Positions 1 to 5,995 of a stretch of 8,871 bases of DNA are shown here, one piece after another. The stretch covers positions 1 through 8,871 of the forward strand of contig JAFLUR010000081.1 in the NCBI GenBank assembly GCA_022508725.1, read 5' to 3'. The notes under the pieces are model-generated. The model was not told the origin of the DNA and searched no databases. It worked only from the letters and a program-made list of their open reading frames with translations. The position numbers were made by a program, and so were the translations under genes. The first letter of the stretch is position 1; every line of letters starts with the position of its first letter. Source of the DNA: Oscillospiraceae bacterium. Its GTDB lineage: Bacteria; Bacillota; Clostridia; UBA1381.

Positions 1-404
1 ATGATGAATTGAAAGAAGCCGAGGGCGTTCTGAAAATGCTTGAGGTACTGTTTTCGACCCGAATAGAACAAAAAGAAAAGAGTAATATATTAAATGACGA
101 GTTTAATATACCAATGACCGAGGAATTGGAAAAGGAGGTATCTGATATGTGTAATCTTAGTCAAGGTATAAGAGACTGGGGCAGAGTTGAGGGAATGGCT
201 TTGGGTATAGAAAAAGGCAGGGCTGAGGGAATAAACTTGGGCAGAGCCGAGGGCAGAACTGAGGGAATAGAGATGAATTGCATATCCAATATAAAGCAGT
301 TGATGAAAAATTTGAATTTTACTGCCGAGCAAGCTATGACTGCTATCGGATTATCGGAAAAAGACCGGATATACTATATGTCTGTTATAAATAAGGAAAG
401 CTGA
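1..404 (+). CDS. Rpn family recombination-promoting nuclease / PD-(D/E)XK transposase-like protein, C-terminal part (5' end outside window)
   Basis: The frame is open from the window edge to a TGA at 402-404. The TTG at 9 is not a convincing start, because the frame continues upstream of it and no ribosome binding site precedes it, so this is the tail of a longer gene. The visible part has a helical segment ending in a motif like IPMTEELEKEVSDMCNLSQG, which I recognise as typical of the C-terminal region of clostridial Rpn proteins. It is followed by eight Gly-x-x-x units rich in G-R-A-E, and then a short helical end. Family members join an N-terminal PD-(D/E)XK nuclease core to such a tail and are thought to act in DNA breakage and recombination. 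The catalytic core is not in the window, so activity cannot be judged. A hairpin terminator follows 74 bases after the stop. The family call is from memory of the tail pattern and is fairly safe; the function is inference. Confidence 0.75.
   Translation, partial: DELKEAEGVLKMLEVLFSTRIEQKEKSNILNDEFNIPMTEELEKEVSDMCNLSQGIRDWGRVEGMALGIEKGRAEGINLGRAEGRTEGIEMNCISNIKQLMKNLNFTAEQAMTAIGLSEKDRIYYMSVINKES
180..275 (+). repeat. Eight tandem 12-nt units coding Gly-x-x-x (GRxE) repeats
   Basis: Codons from 180 read GRVE GMAL GIEK GRAE GINL GRAE GRTE GIEM, eight four-residue units in a row, each starting with Gly. The DNA keeps a core like GGCAGAGYYGAGGG at 180, 216, 240 and 252, always a multiple of 12 bases apart. 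Length variation by slippage in 12-base steps would keep the reading frame. Confidence 0.85.
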
Positions 405-477
405 TATTGATTGATGAAAGCTTTCATTTGCGAAAACAGAAGATATGATTTATTCCGAACAAGAAATGTTATAAAAT

Positions 478-516
478 AAGTGCGTCGTCAGAGTCGGTTC
501 TGTCGGCGCACTTTTT
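478..516 (+). terminator. Rho-independent terminator of the Rpn-family gene
   Basis: The arms AAGTGCG (478-484) and CGCACTT (507-513) form a 7-bp outer stem. Inside it CAGA (489-492) can pair with TCTG (499-502), and a T run (512-516) follows. It lies 74 bases downstream of the stop codon. Confidence 0.85.
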
Positions 517-635
517 ATATATCTTACTCACATCATGATTTAATGCAACTCATATATCAAGACATAGATAGCAGCCCCTTATTACCTAAAGTATAATCGT
601 GTAAGTACCGGCAGTAATATTGCTTTATTCGGTCG

Positions 636-884
636 TCATTCTCTGAAAGTCAGCAGCTGCGCGGGCTGAACGTCCAAAACGGTGGCAATATTGAATAATA
701 AATCAAGCGATATGGGTCTGATAATATTCGGCGCTTCAACAGCTCCCATATGCTGACGGCTTATTCCGAGCATTTCGGCGAGTTTTTCCTGCGTCAGACC
801 GGCGTGTTTACGATAGTAGGCAATATTATAGCCCAATTCTATATATTTATCCGTATTATCAAAGCGTTTTTCTTTTTTGTCCAT
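636..884 (-). CDS. XRE-family helix-turn-helix transcriptional regulator (82 aa)
   Basis: This small single-domain DNA-binding protein has a Cro/C1-type fold from about residue 17 to 78. The second helix is TQEKLAEMLG (31-40) and the recognition helix is SRQHMGAVE (42-50). It ends with the usual hydrophobic helices around DLLFNIATVL and VQPAQLL. The length fits stand-alone XRE regulators. I chose the ATG at 884 because GAGGTG (891-896 on the plus strand) sits 6 bases upstream as an ideal ribosome binding site; a possible GTG start at 893 lies inside that site. The gene is divergent from the lipoprotein/SLH unit, across an AT-rich region with repeats, so it may regulate itself or its neighbours; the sequence does not prove this. 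The family is certain and the target is unknown. Confidence 0.9.
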   Translation of the reverse strand: MDKKEKRFDNTDKYIELGYNIAYYRKHAGLTQEKLAEMLGISRQHMGAVEAPNIIRPISLDLLFNIATVLDVQPAQLLTFRE

Positions 885-890
885 ATTTAT

Positions 891-896
891 CACCTC
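891..896 (-). promoter_or_regulatory. Ribosome binding site GAGGTG of the XRE regulator
   Basis: GAGGTG lies 6 bases before ATG 884. It fixes the start and excludes the overlapping GTG at 893. Confidence 0.85.
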
Positions 897-902
897 ATAA
901 TA

Positions 903-926
903 ATTTTACTTGTCTTTTGGTAAAAT
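903..926. promoter_or_regulatory. Inverted repeat upstream of the XRE gene, possible operator
   Basis: ATTTTAC (903-909) and GTAAAAT (920-926) are perfect 7-bp inverted arms separated by 10 bp. They lie just upstream of the XRE ribosome binding site, where an autoregulatory operator would be expected. The role is inferred from position only. Confidence 0.35.
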
Positions 927-938
927 ATAAATTAGATT

Positions 939-1097
939 AAAAATAACATTTGATATTTTATAAATAACAAAAATAAAATATGTATGAAGTATTATTTACT
1001 ACAAAACGATGATTTTATTGTCATATATTTGTGCAAATTGTCAAAAATTATAGCAATTGAAGGAATTTATTTATGTGAAAAATAACAATTGATATTT
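939..1097 (+). repeat. Pair of 20-bp direct repeats in the divergent intergenic region
   Basis: AAAAATAACATTTGATATTT (939-958) and AAAAATAACAATTGATATTT (1078-1097) match at 19 of 20 positions with starts 139 bp apart. Both contain TTGATA. In the second copy this is the -35 box of the promoter at 1089-1117. In the first copy a TAAAAT follows at 974-979, a weaker -10 at an 18-bp spacing. They may be binding sites, or the result of a promoter duplication. The rest of 899-1210 is very AT-rich and I see no gene in it. Confidence 0.6.
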
Positions 1098-1117
1098 ATA
1101 ATATAACAATATATAAT
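1089..1117 (+). promoter_or_regulatory. Sigma-A type promoter for the lipoprotein gene
   Basis: TTGATA (1089-1094), a 17-bp spacer and a perfect TATAAT (1112-1117). Transcription would start near 1124, giving a leader of roughly 87 bases before the TTG start at 1211. Confidence 0.7.
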
Positions 1118-1196
1118 TATAAGTAAATAAGATTTATTTGAAAAATACAGTTGCAAACAAACCGATACCGGACAATCTGTTTTGCACATGAAATTA

Positions 1197-1202
1197 AGGA
1201 GG
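1197..1202 (+). promoter_or_regulatory. Ribosome binding site AGGAGG of the lipoprotein gene
   Basis: A perfect AGGAGG lies 8 bases before TTG 1211. It selects this TTG over the in-frame TTG at 1151 and the in-frame ATG at 1226, which is 23 bases from the site. Confidence 0.85.
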
Positions 1203-1210
1203 AACCGGAT

Positions 1211-2098
1211 TTGAGGAAAAAATTGATGATATTTATTATTACGGGAGCGATTGCGCTTTCGGTATCTTCATGCGGAATGAGTCAAGCGGAGGACAGTATG
1301 AAGGATGCGCTGAACAGTTTGCAAACGAAAGACAGCAAGGAAGTTCAAAGCATTAAAAACGGCTATTTATCCGCATACTCTACAGACATTACTATAGGAA
1401 AAGCTTTTGAAGACTTTTTTGGACTTCCTATGTGGCAGTCTTTTAAATCCGATACAGATGAACAGATTATTGAATTTAACGGACAGTGTATGTATAATGA
1501 TAAAACGGTCGGAGCTACAATTCAATTCATATTGAATGATGACGATACTTTTCAACTTTATGCACTTGCCTTTAACGACATAGAACAAAATATGCTTACG
1601 CTGAATGCACTTATGGAAAAGGTATATGAGAAAGATAATAATGAAACACAGGATGATGAAGGTTGGGTCGATGAGTCGTATGAGGATTATTATGATGATT
1701 CCGATGATTTCGGCGGTTCTTATAAGACATTGACGGAAGAAGAAACAGAGGAAGTTTATGGTTTTACCAAACCGGACTTGGCGAGAATTGCCAAAAACTC
1801 ATATCTTGATGAATATTCCGATGAGTTTACCATCGGAGAAGTTTTGGGTAATTTATGCGCGAATGATGAATGGGAATGGAGATGTACAAACGTATACGAA
1901 CATCGTTATGAGGTTGAATACAGAGGAAATTGTTACTATAACGGTAATTTCGCAGAAGTGGTAATACCGTTCAATTTATATCCCGGCAGTTCAATTTCAA
2001 CGGTATATTCCATAACAATAAACGGAGAGGAGCAAGATTATGATGCCGCTCATGATTTTTTACGGTACGCATACGATCTCTACGCTCAAAATAATTAG
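1211..2098 (+). CDS. Secreted lipoprotein with two tandem copies of one domain (295 aa)
   Basis: A short basic N-terminus (MRKK) and a hydrophobic helix lead to the lipobox V18-S19-S20-C21, so the product should be lipidated at Cys21 and anchored outside the membrane. The mature part holds two related halves joined by a strongly acidic linker (about residues 140-175, rich in Asp, Glu and Tyr). The first half starts near IKNGYLSAYSTDITIGKAF. The second starts near IAKNSYLDEYSDEFTIGEVL. Each then carries a matching VE(Y/F)-x-G-x-C-x-Y-(N) strand (IIEFNGQCMYND against VEYRGNCYYNG), a strand of alternating hydrophobic residues, and a final helix. I do not recognise a named function. It is probably transcribed with the downstream SLH gene, 82 bases away, which suggests a cell-envelope role. 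It starts with TTG, chosen from the ribosome binding site and the signal peptide. Confidence 0.8.
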   Translation: MRKKLMIFIITGAIALSVSSCGMSQAEDSMKDALNSLQTKDSKEVQSIKNGYLSAYSTDITIGKAFEDFFGLPMWQSFKSDTDEQIIEFNGQCMYNDKTVGATIQFILNDDDTFQLYALAFNDIEQNMLTLNALMEKVYEKDNNETQDDEGWVDESYEDYYDDSDDFGGSYKTLTEEETEEVYGFTKPDLARIAKNSYLDEYSDEFTIGEVLGNLCANDEWEWRCTNVYEHRYEVEYRGNCYYNGNFAEVVIPFNLYPGSSISTVYSITINGEEQDYDAAHDFLRYAYDLYAQNN

Positions 2099-2164
2099 GA
2101 GGTGGCAGCGGAATAATTAACTGTTATATGATAAATAGGAATATTAAACAGTAAAAACATTTAT

Positions 2165-2170
2165 GGGAGG
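2165..2170 (+). promoter_or_regulatory. Ribosome binding site GGGAGG of the SLH gene
   Basis: GGGAGG lies 10 bases before ATG 2181. The in-frame ATG at 2163 overlaps this site and is therefore unlikely to be the start. Confidence 0.75.
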
Positions 2171-2180
2171 AATCACAGAA

Positions 2181-3767
2181 ATGAAAAAAAAGTTATGCAC
2201 ATTATTTTTGACGGTATTATTTATTTTGAACAGCATGGTATCTGCGGTGGGTTACGGTGAAGGATTACAAACCTTTTCGGATGTTCCCGTTTCTCATTGG
2301 GCATTTCCTTATATCTCGGCATTAACGGCAAATAATACAATCAGCGGTTATCCCGATAACAGTTTCAGACCGGATGTTACGGTATCAAGAGCGGAATTTG
2401 CCAAAATGATAGTTTCGGCGGCAGGACTCCGGATAATAAATCCGTCGATGTCGTCCTTTTATGATGTAGCAGCGGATAAATGGTATTATCCCTATGCAGA
2501 AACGGCGAGGGAATTTATACCTACATATCGTTATAACGGCACAATAATGTTTTACCCCGACGAACCGGCAACAAGAGAAGTTGTAGCGATTGCTTTGGTC
2601 AGTCTTAAAGGATATGATGTGTCCGCTGTGGATACAAGTATGATACAAAATATATTTTCCGATTATTCCGGTATGGAGGAATGGGTGAAAAAATATATTA
2701 TTGCAGCTGTTGAAAGAGGACTTGTTTCGGGATATGAAGACGGGACTTTCAGAGCGCAACAGCCGGTAACAAGAGCGGAAGCGGCAGCGATGATTTGGAG
2801 AGCAACTCAGTCCGGTGACGATAATAAAGCGGCGGAGACAAGCGGAACGACAAGTATACCGAATACAGCTTTACCCGGTTTAAACGATACTGTGGCAACT
2901 CCCACACCGGAAGCAAAAGTCCAAAAACCGTATATTGTTGATACTCTGTACAGCACAGGAAAAATTTACGATTATTGTTATGATGATAATGATACTATTT
3001 ATTATATAGAAGGTAAAAGTGTTTATTTATTGGATATAAATACCGGAAAATCAGAAAAATTTGTTGACTTTTCCGAATACAAGAATGTAGAAGAAAGAAT
3101 AACATACTATGACTATATTCCCGAGGAGATTTATATTAACCATGGAAACGGTCATGTAATAGTAAACGGAAGATATTCTAAATATGATGAACCATATGAT
3201 GTCGGTAAATCTACGTCTTCATATGTATTATACGATATTACCTCGGATAATATATTTTTATCTGCCATTTATTATTATCCCGAAATATATATTATAGATG
3301 ATAATAAATTTATATGCGGTAATTCTATTTATAATATAAAAAACGGTAATAGCCAAAGGTTTCATAAAAGTGCTAATGTTGACATTATTGATATTAACGT
3401 TGTTGATAATACCATATATGGGTTCTGTAAAAATGATGCCAATGCAAAAATATGGTGGCTTACAAAATTTAATCTTAATGGTAATGAAAAACACTTACTT
3501 ACACTTTCGGGTTTTGATTTTAGATTCGGATTTAAAAATGAATATTTATATTTATCAAATCCTTATAATGATGAAATTTGTTTTCAGAAAATAAACTTGG
3601 CAACAGGAGATGTGAAAAATTTAGATATAACAATAAATTCCGAAAAATGTACAATTTTGGATATGGCTGCTGTACCGCCAACTCAACAGCTTATTCCCAT
3701 AAGCGATGAATTGATTATATTTTATGATAATAACGTTAATGCTTTCAGAAAAATAGCGAAAATTTAA
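2181..3767 (+). CDS. Secreted SLH-domain surface protein with propeller-like C-terminal half (528 aa)
   Basis: The start MKKKLCTLFLTVLFILNSMV is a classic signal peptide, probably cut after SAVGYG or nearby. Three S-layer homology domains follow at about residues 32-83, 93-144 and 159-210. Each has the FxDV/FSD...W...Y opening, and their repeat ends read SRAE, ATRE and VTRAE. Such triplets bind secondary cell-wall polymer and hold proteins on the surface. A Thr/Pro/Ala-rich linker (about 211-250) leads to a C-terminal half (251-528) made of repeated short beta strands such as DTIYYIEGKSVYLLDINTG and NEYLYLSNP, ending at VNAFRKIAKI. I read this as a beta-propeller-like sensor or binding domain without a known ligand. 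The DNA of that half is clearly more AT-rich than the SLH half. The gene follows the lipoprotein gene and ends before a strong terminator. Confidence 0.88.
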   Translation: MKKKLCTLFLTVLFILNSMVSAVGYGEGLQTFSDVPVSHWAFPYISALTANNTISGYPDNSFRPDVTVSRAEFAKMIVSAAGLRIINPSMSSFYDVAADKWYYPYAETAREFIPTYRYNGTIMFYPDEPATREVVAIALVSLKGYDVSAVDTSMIQNIFSDYSGMEEWVKKYIIAAVERGLVSGYEDGTFRAQQPVTRAEAAAMIWRATQSGDDNKAAETSGTTSIPNTALPGLNDTVATPTPEAKVQKPYIVDTLYSTGKIYDYCYDDNDTIYYIEGKSVYLLDINTGKSEKFVDFSEYKNVEERITYYDYIPEEIYINHGNGHVIVNGRYSKYDEPYDVGKSTSSYVLYDITSDNIFLSAIYYYPEIYIIDDNKFICGNSIYNIKNGNSQRFHKSANVDIIDINVVDNTIYGFCKNDANAKIWWLTKFNLNGNEKHLLTLSGFDFRFGFKNEYLYLSNPYNDEICFQKINLATGDVKNLDITINSEKCTILDMAAVPPTQQLIPISDELIIFYDNNVNAFRKIAKI

Positions 3768-3796
3768 TATTATATTAAAATATAATAATTTCTTTG

Positions 3797-3839
3797 AAAC
3801 AATTTTACGGGAGCGAAATTCTTCCGTAAAATTGTTTTT
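3797..3839 (+). terminator. Strong Rho-independent terminator after the SLH gene
   Basis: AAACAATTTTACGG (3797-3810) pairs perfectly with CCGTAAAATTGTTT (3824-3837). Three further pairs, one of them G-U, continue inward to a 7-base loop. The T run reaches 3839. It separates the envelope unit from the next gene. Confidence 0.92.
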
Positions 3840-3881
3840 GTTGCATTTAAAATCTATACGAAAGAAGTGAATAAATTTATA

Positions 3882-4364
3882 ATGGAAACAGAAAAAAATA
3901 AGAAAACCATAGACTTGAACAAATATGATTCCGGTAAACCGGCAAGCATCCCGGTTGACAAGAAAAAAGAATTGGACAATTATATTTCGCAATGTAATAA
4001 GTTGGATGAATTTTTAACCGCTATGAAACATATTGAATTAAATTACGACGACGATGTAATGGATTACGGAATAAATAAGCTGAATAAAAGGGCAAAAGTA
4101 ATATTTGCGGAACAGATAAGTATATACGAGAACAATGAAAGTGCGGTCGAATCCGTAAATTTGCCGTCATCTATATCAAGCATGGTAGTATGGGTAATAA
4201 TTACTGTAATCGTTTCGCATTTTTTCCCTACTGCCGGTAAAGTCATGGTAGGTCTTCTTATATTATATATTTTTTATACAATTTTGGGAAGAGCACAATA
4301 TAGAAAACATAAAAAGGATATTGACTTAGTTACCAAATTGCTAAACAACGGATTTGAATTATAA
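3882..4364 (+). CDS. Unknown membrane protein with two C-terminal transmembrane helices (160 aa)
   Basis: I do not recognise a family. The first 95 residues are soluble, charged and mostly helical, with a Lys-rich start and an acidic LNYDDDVMDYG segment. Two hydrophobic helices follow, VVWVIITVIVSHFFP (roughly residues 105-125) and VMVGLLILYIFYTILG (roughly 125-145), joined by a very short turn with Pro and Gly. A basic RAQYRKHKKD segment comes next, then a short helical tail. By the positive-inside rule both termini should be in the cytoplasm, with a tight outside loop. I chose ATG 3882, with a weak AAAGAAG site upstream; an in-frame GTG at 3867 is an alternative. The gene stands alone between two strong terminators, so it should have its own promoter, but I found only poor candidates (TATACG near 3855). 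Confidence 0.7.
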   Translation: METEKNKKTIDLNKYDSGKPASIPVDKKKELDNYISQCNKLDEFLTAMKHIELNYDDDVMDYGINKLNKRAKVIFAEQISIYENNESAVESVNLPSSISSMVVWVIITVIVSHFFPTAGKVMVGLLILYIFYTILGRAQYRKHKKDIDLVTKLLNNGFEL

Positions 4365-4384
4365 TATATAAAAATTCGCAGATG

Positions 4385-4423
4385 AATATACCGATCGGAA
4401 ACAATTCCGGTCGGTATATTTTT
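4385..4423 (+). terminator. Strong Rho-independent terminator after the two-helix membrane protein
   Basis: The arms 4385-4400 and 4405-4420 form a 16-bp stem with a single G-U pair and the four-base loop ACAA, followed by a T run to 4423. The minus-strand side has no T run, so it probably works only in the plus direction, although the next gene converges on it. Confidence 0.93.
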
Positions 4424-4475
4424 AATTGTAAATAATAGATTTTATGGGAGATTATACTTGATGGCGATTTTATTT

Positions 4476-5549
4476 TTACTTCAATTTAGCAAATATACTG
4501 TGTTCCAACGGAAAATCACTGAATAAATGAACGGTGCAATCATTCCTTAATAACCTTGCCCTGCCGACAGACTGCTCCAATTCGCTTTCTATAAGCCAGA
4601 ATTGAATACGTCTGAGCAGTTCATCTTCATAGGTATGGAACCAAAATTTAAACCGGTTGTATTCAACCTCACGATAATGCAAATTATCTGAAACATCACC
4701 ACCCATTTGATGAGCAAGCAATTTATATATAAATTCAGCCATGTGAGGAGTACCGACAACTGCTATATCCTCGCCCGTCATTATGTTGCATCCCTCGGAA
4801 TTGCCGAAGTGAATATCGCAATCGGCGTATTTTTTGAATGTTATAGTTGGAATATCGCCGGTTATATCCTTTATTTTTTCAAAGGCATCATTTGTCTTGC
4901 CGATATAATTTCGACTGTATGAGTGGTCGTAATATTGCCGGAGTACGCCTTTATATCCTGCATGACGGCAATTATAAAAGCAAATTCGGTCTTCCTCGAA
5001 ATATTTTTTATAGATATATTCGTCAGCTGTAGCGGATAATACAATATATTTCATTTTTCGCAGCTTGGGTGTTTTATAAAATACAATTTTTTCGCCGTCA
5101 GAATAAAACCGCTTTGTTTTAAGCAGTAAATTTATATCAAATTCCACATCCGCTTCAACCTTTTCTTTACATTTTTCTGTCGAAAAATACTTATATTTCG
5201 CAGACATATCGATTAAATTTATCAGTTTATGCTTTGCTTTTTTGCTTAAATTCGATTCGTCAAACGCATCCTCAATATCCGAAACAAGTATACTTTCTTG
5301 ATTGCTTATCATTGTTTTGAGAATATCCTCATCAACAATTATCCGATATTTTTTCAGCCAATCCTTATCGGCATATAAGATTCGGTGATGAGTGGTTATT
5401 ATGTGACCGTCAAATAATTTCAATTTCTCTTTTTCCTCGACATATTCGGATAAGACCGATATATTCTCTTTTTTCAGCATATCGGAAATATACTTGCTCA
5501 CCCGGTTATGTTTGCCGCGTTTATACAGTCTCTGTATATGATTATACAC
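4476..5549 (-). CDS. Superfamily 2 helicase-like protein lacking the Walker A region, probably a 5'-truncated remnant (357 aa)
   Basis: Several SF2 helicase motifs are visible. ITTHHRIL (51-58) precedes the DExD-type motif II in RIIVDEDIL (69-77). Motif III is YIVLSATAD (168-176). A motif V-like stretch runs from FGNSEGCN to VVGTPH (248-269). Motif VI is QSVGRARLLR (326-335). A full enzyme of this kind would have another 100 or more residues ahead of motif II with the P-loop (motif I) that binds ATP; none is present here. The frame extends only 10 codons above the GTG at 5549 before a TGA (5580-5582), and the GTG has no properly spaced ribosome binding site. I read it as the tail of a DEAD/DEAH-type helicase, perhaps from a mobile element, that lost its 5' end next to the CRISPR locus. 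Without ATP binding it should not unwind nucleic acid. Its reading frame is intact over 357 codons, so decay is recent or the fragment is kept. Confidence 0.7.
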   Translation of the reverse strand: MYNHIQRLYKRGKHNRVSKYISDMLKKENISVLSEYVEEKEKLKLFDGHIITTHHRILYADKDWLKKYRIIVDEDILKTMISNQESILVSDIEDAFDESNLSKKAKHKLINLIDMSAKYKYFSTEKCKEKVEADVEFDINLLLKTKRFYSDGEKIVFYKTPKLRKMKYIVLSATADEYIYKKYFEEDRICFYNCRHAGYKGVLRQYYDHSYSRNYIGKTNDAFEKIKDITGDIPTITFKKYADCDIHFGNSEGCNIMTGEDIAVVGTPHMAEFIYKLLAHQMGGDVSDNLHYREVEYNRFKFWFHTYEDELLRRIQFWLIESELEQSVGRARLLRNDCTVHLFSDFPLEHSIFAKLK

Positions 5550-5693
5550 CCTAAGTATCTGTTTCTTTTTATTTCTGTTTCATTATATCTTTAAAAGGTA
5601 CAGTGAGTATTTTCTTTTTACTTTTCATTATTATATTTATTTGCAATAATAAAATAAATTTATAAAAAGATATGGCAAATTTTTGTTTATCTA

Positions 5694-5722
5694 TAGACAA
5701 TACCTGTAATTTACGGTATAAT
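5694..5722 (+). promoter_or_regulatory. Strong sigma-A type promoter facing cas9
   Basis: TAGACA (5694-5699, five of six consensus), a 17-bp spacer and a perfect TATAAT (5717-5722). The start would be near 5729. No other good plus-strand promoter is visible before cas9, so it probably drives cas9 with a leader of about 297 bases, or else a short transcript ending at the hairpin 5877-5897. Within the spacer, TACC-N3-AATT-N3-GGTA (5701-5718) is a symmetric sequence that could be an operator. Confidence 0.7.
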
Positions 5723-5796
5723 AATATAAATTAAAACAAAGTATGAGTTTTCATCACTGTAAATAAACATTATACTCCAAACAGAAGAATTTACAC

Positions 5797-5871
5797 ATGA
5801 ATAACCGGAATACCAAAAACGATGATATAAAAACAGCAGCATTGTTATGCGCTCCGATAAACACCAAATAA
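5797..5871 (+). CDS. Possible 24-residue small ORF upstream of cas9
   Basis: ATG 5797 to TAA 5869-5871 reads MNNRNTKNDDIKT followed by AALLCAPINTK. A weak AGAAGA site (5783-5788) lies 8 bases upstream. It is placed between the promoter at 5694-5722 and the hairpin at 5877-5897, which together would make a compact transcription unit. I recognise no family, and an ORF of this length can easily occur by chance. It may instead be untranslated cas9 leader. Confidence 0.25.
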   Translation: MNNRNTKNDDIKTAALLCAPINTK

Positions 5872-5873
5872 AA

Positions 5874-5989
5874 TAAAAAAGACCGTAAAGGTCTTTTAAT
5901 GCACACGCTGTGCGGTCGGACGAACCGACGATTTCAAAAATTTGTTATTTGAACTCATAGTGTAAATCCACAGAGCAGTCAAACTCCGT
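5874..5989 (-). ncRNA. tracrRNA of the type II CRISPR-Cas system
   Basis: Read on the minus strand from a predicted start near 5989, the parts come in the standard order. The antirepeat (5984 down to about 5947) begins GTTTGACTGCTC and ends TGAGTTCAAAT, with the bulged lower stem known from Streptococcus-type tracrRNAs. A short A/T linker follows. The nexus-like hairpin is GTCGG-TTCGT-CCGAC (5929-5915). A second hairpin is GCACA-GCG-TGTGC (5913-5901). Last comes the terminator hairpin with its U run. The antirepeat predicts a 36-nt CRISPR repeat starting GTTTGA, with a GA bulge, and ending CAGTCAAAC. The RNA would pair with pre-crRNA, be cut by RNase III and be held by Cas9. The array is not in the window, so pairing cannot be confirmed directly. 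Confidence 0.88.
5877..5897 (-). terminator. tracrRNA terminator, partly bidirectional
   Basis: AAAAGACC and GGTCTTTT form an 8-bp stem with a 5-base loop. On the minus strand it runs into TTTTTTATTTTATTT, a good U tract. On the plus strand only the four T of the stem are present before AATGC, so termination toward cas9 would be weak or conditional. Confidence 0.85.
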
Positions 5990-5995
5990 ACTCAT

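Noticed and set aside
414..427. Perfect 14-bp palindrome ATGAAAGCTTTCAT after the Rpn-family gene
   Set aside because: It has no loop or T run and no regulatory context, and the real terminator follows at 478-516.
1188..1214. Eight-codon ORF MKLRRNRI whose stop overlaps the TTG start of the lipoprotein gene
   Set aside because: It contains the lipoprotein gene's ribosome binding site, has none of its own, and is short enough to occur by chance.
2097..2103. Strong TAGGAGGT ribosome-binding-like sequence right after the lipoprotein stop
   Set aside because: No ORF of useful length starts at a proper distance; the nearby GTG runs only four codons. The SLH start has its own site at 2165-2170.
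3258..3494. Antisense and other-frame ORFs inside the SLH, helicase and cas9 genes
   Set aside because: They have low-complexity sequence, no ribosome binding sites, and lie within well-supported genes.
5569..5628. Nineteen-codon minus-strand ORF (MKSKKKILTVPF...) above the helicase
   Set aside because: No ribosome binding site and no family seen, so it is not listed as a gene; mentioned only as a possible remnant of the helicase 5' end.
5743..5766. Seven-codon ORF (MSFHHCK) just after the cas9-facing promoter
   Set aside because: No ribosome binding site, and too short to support.
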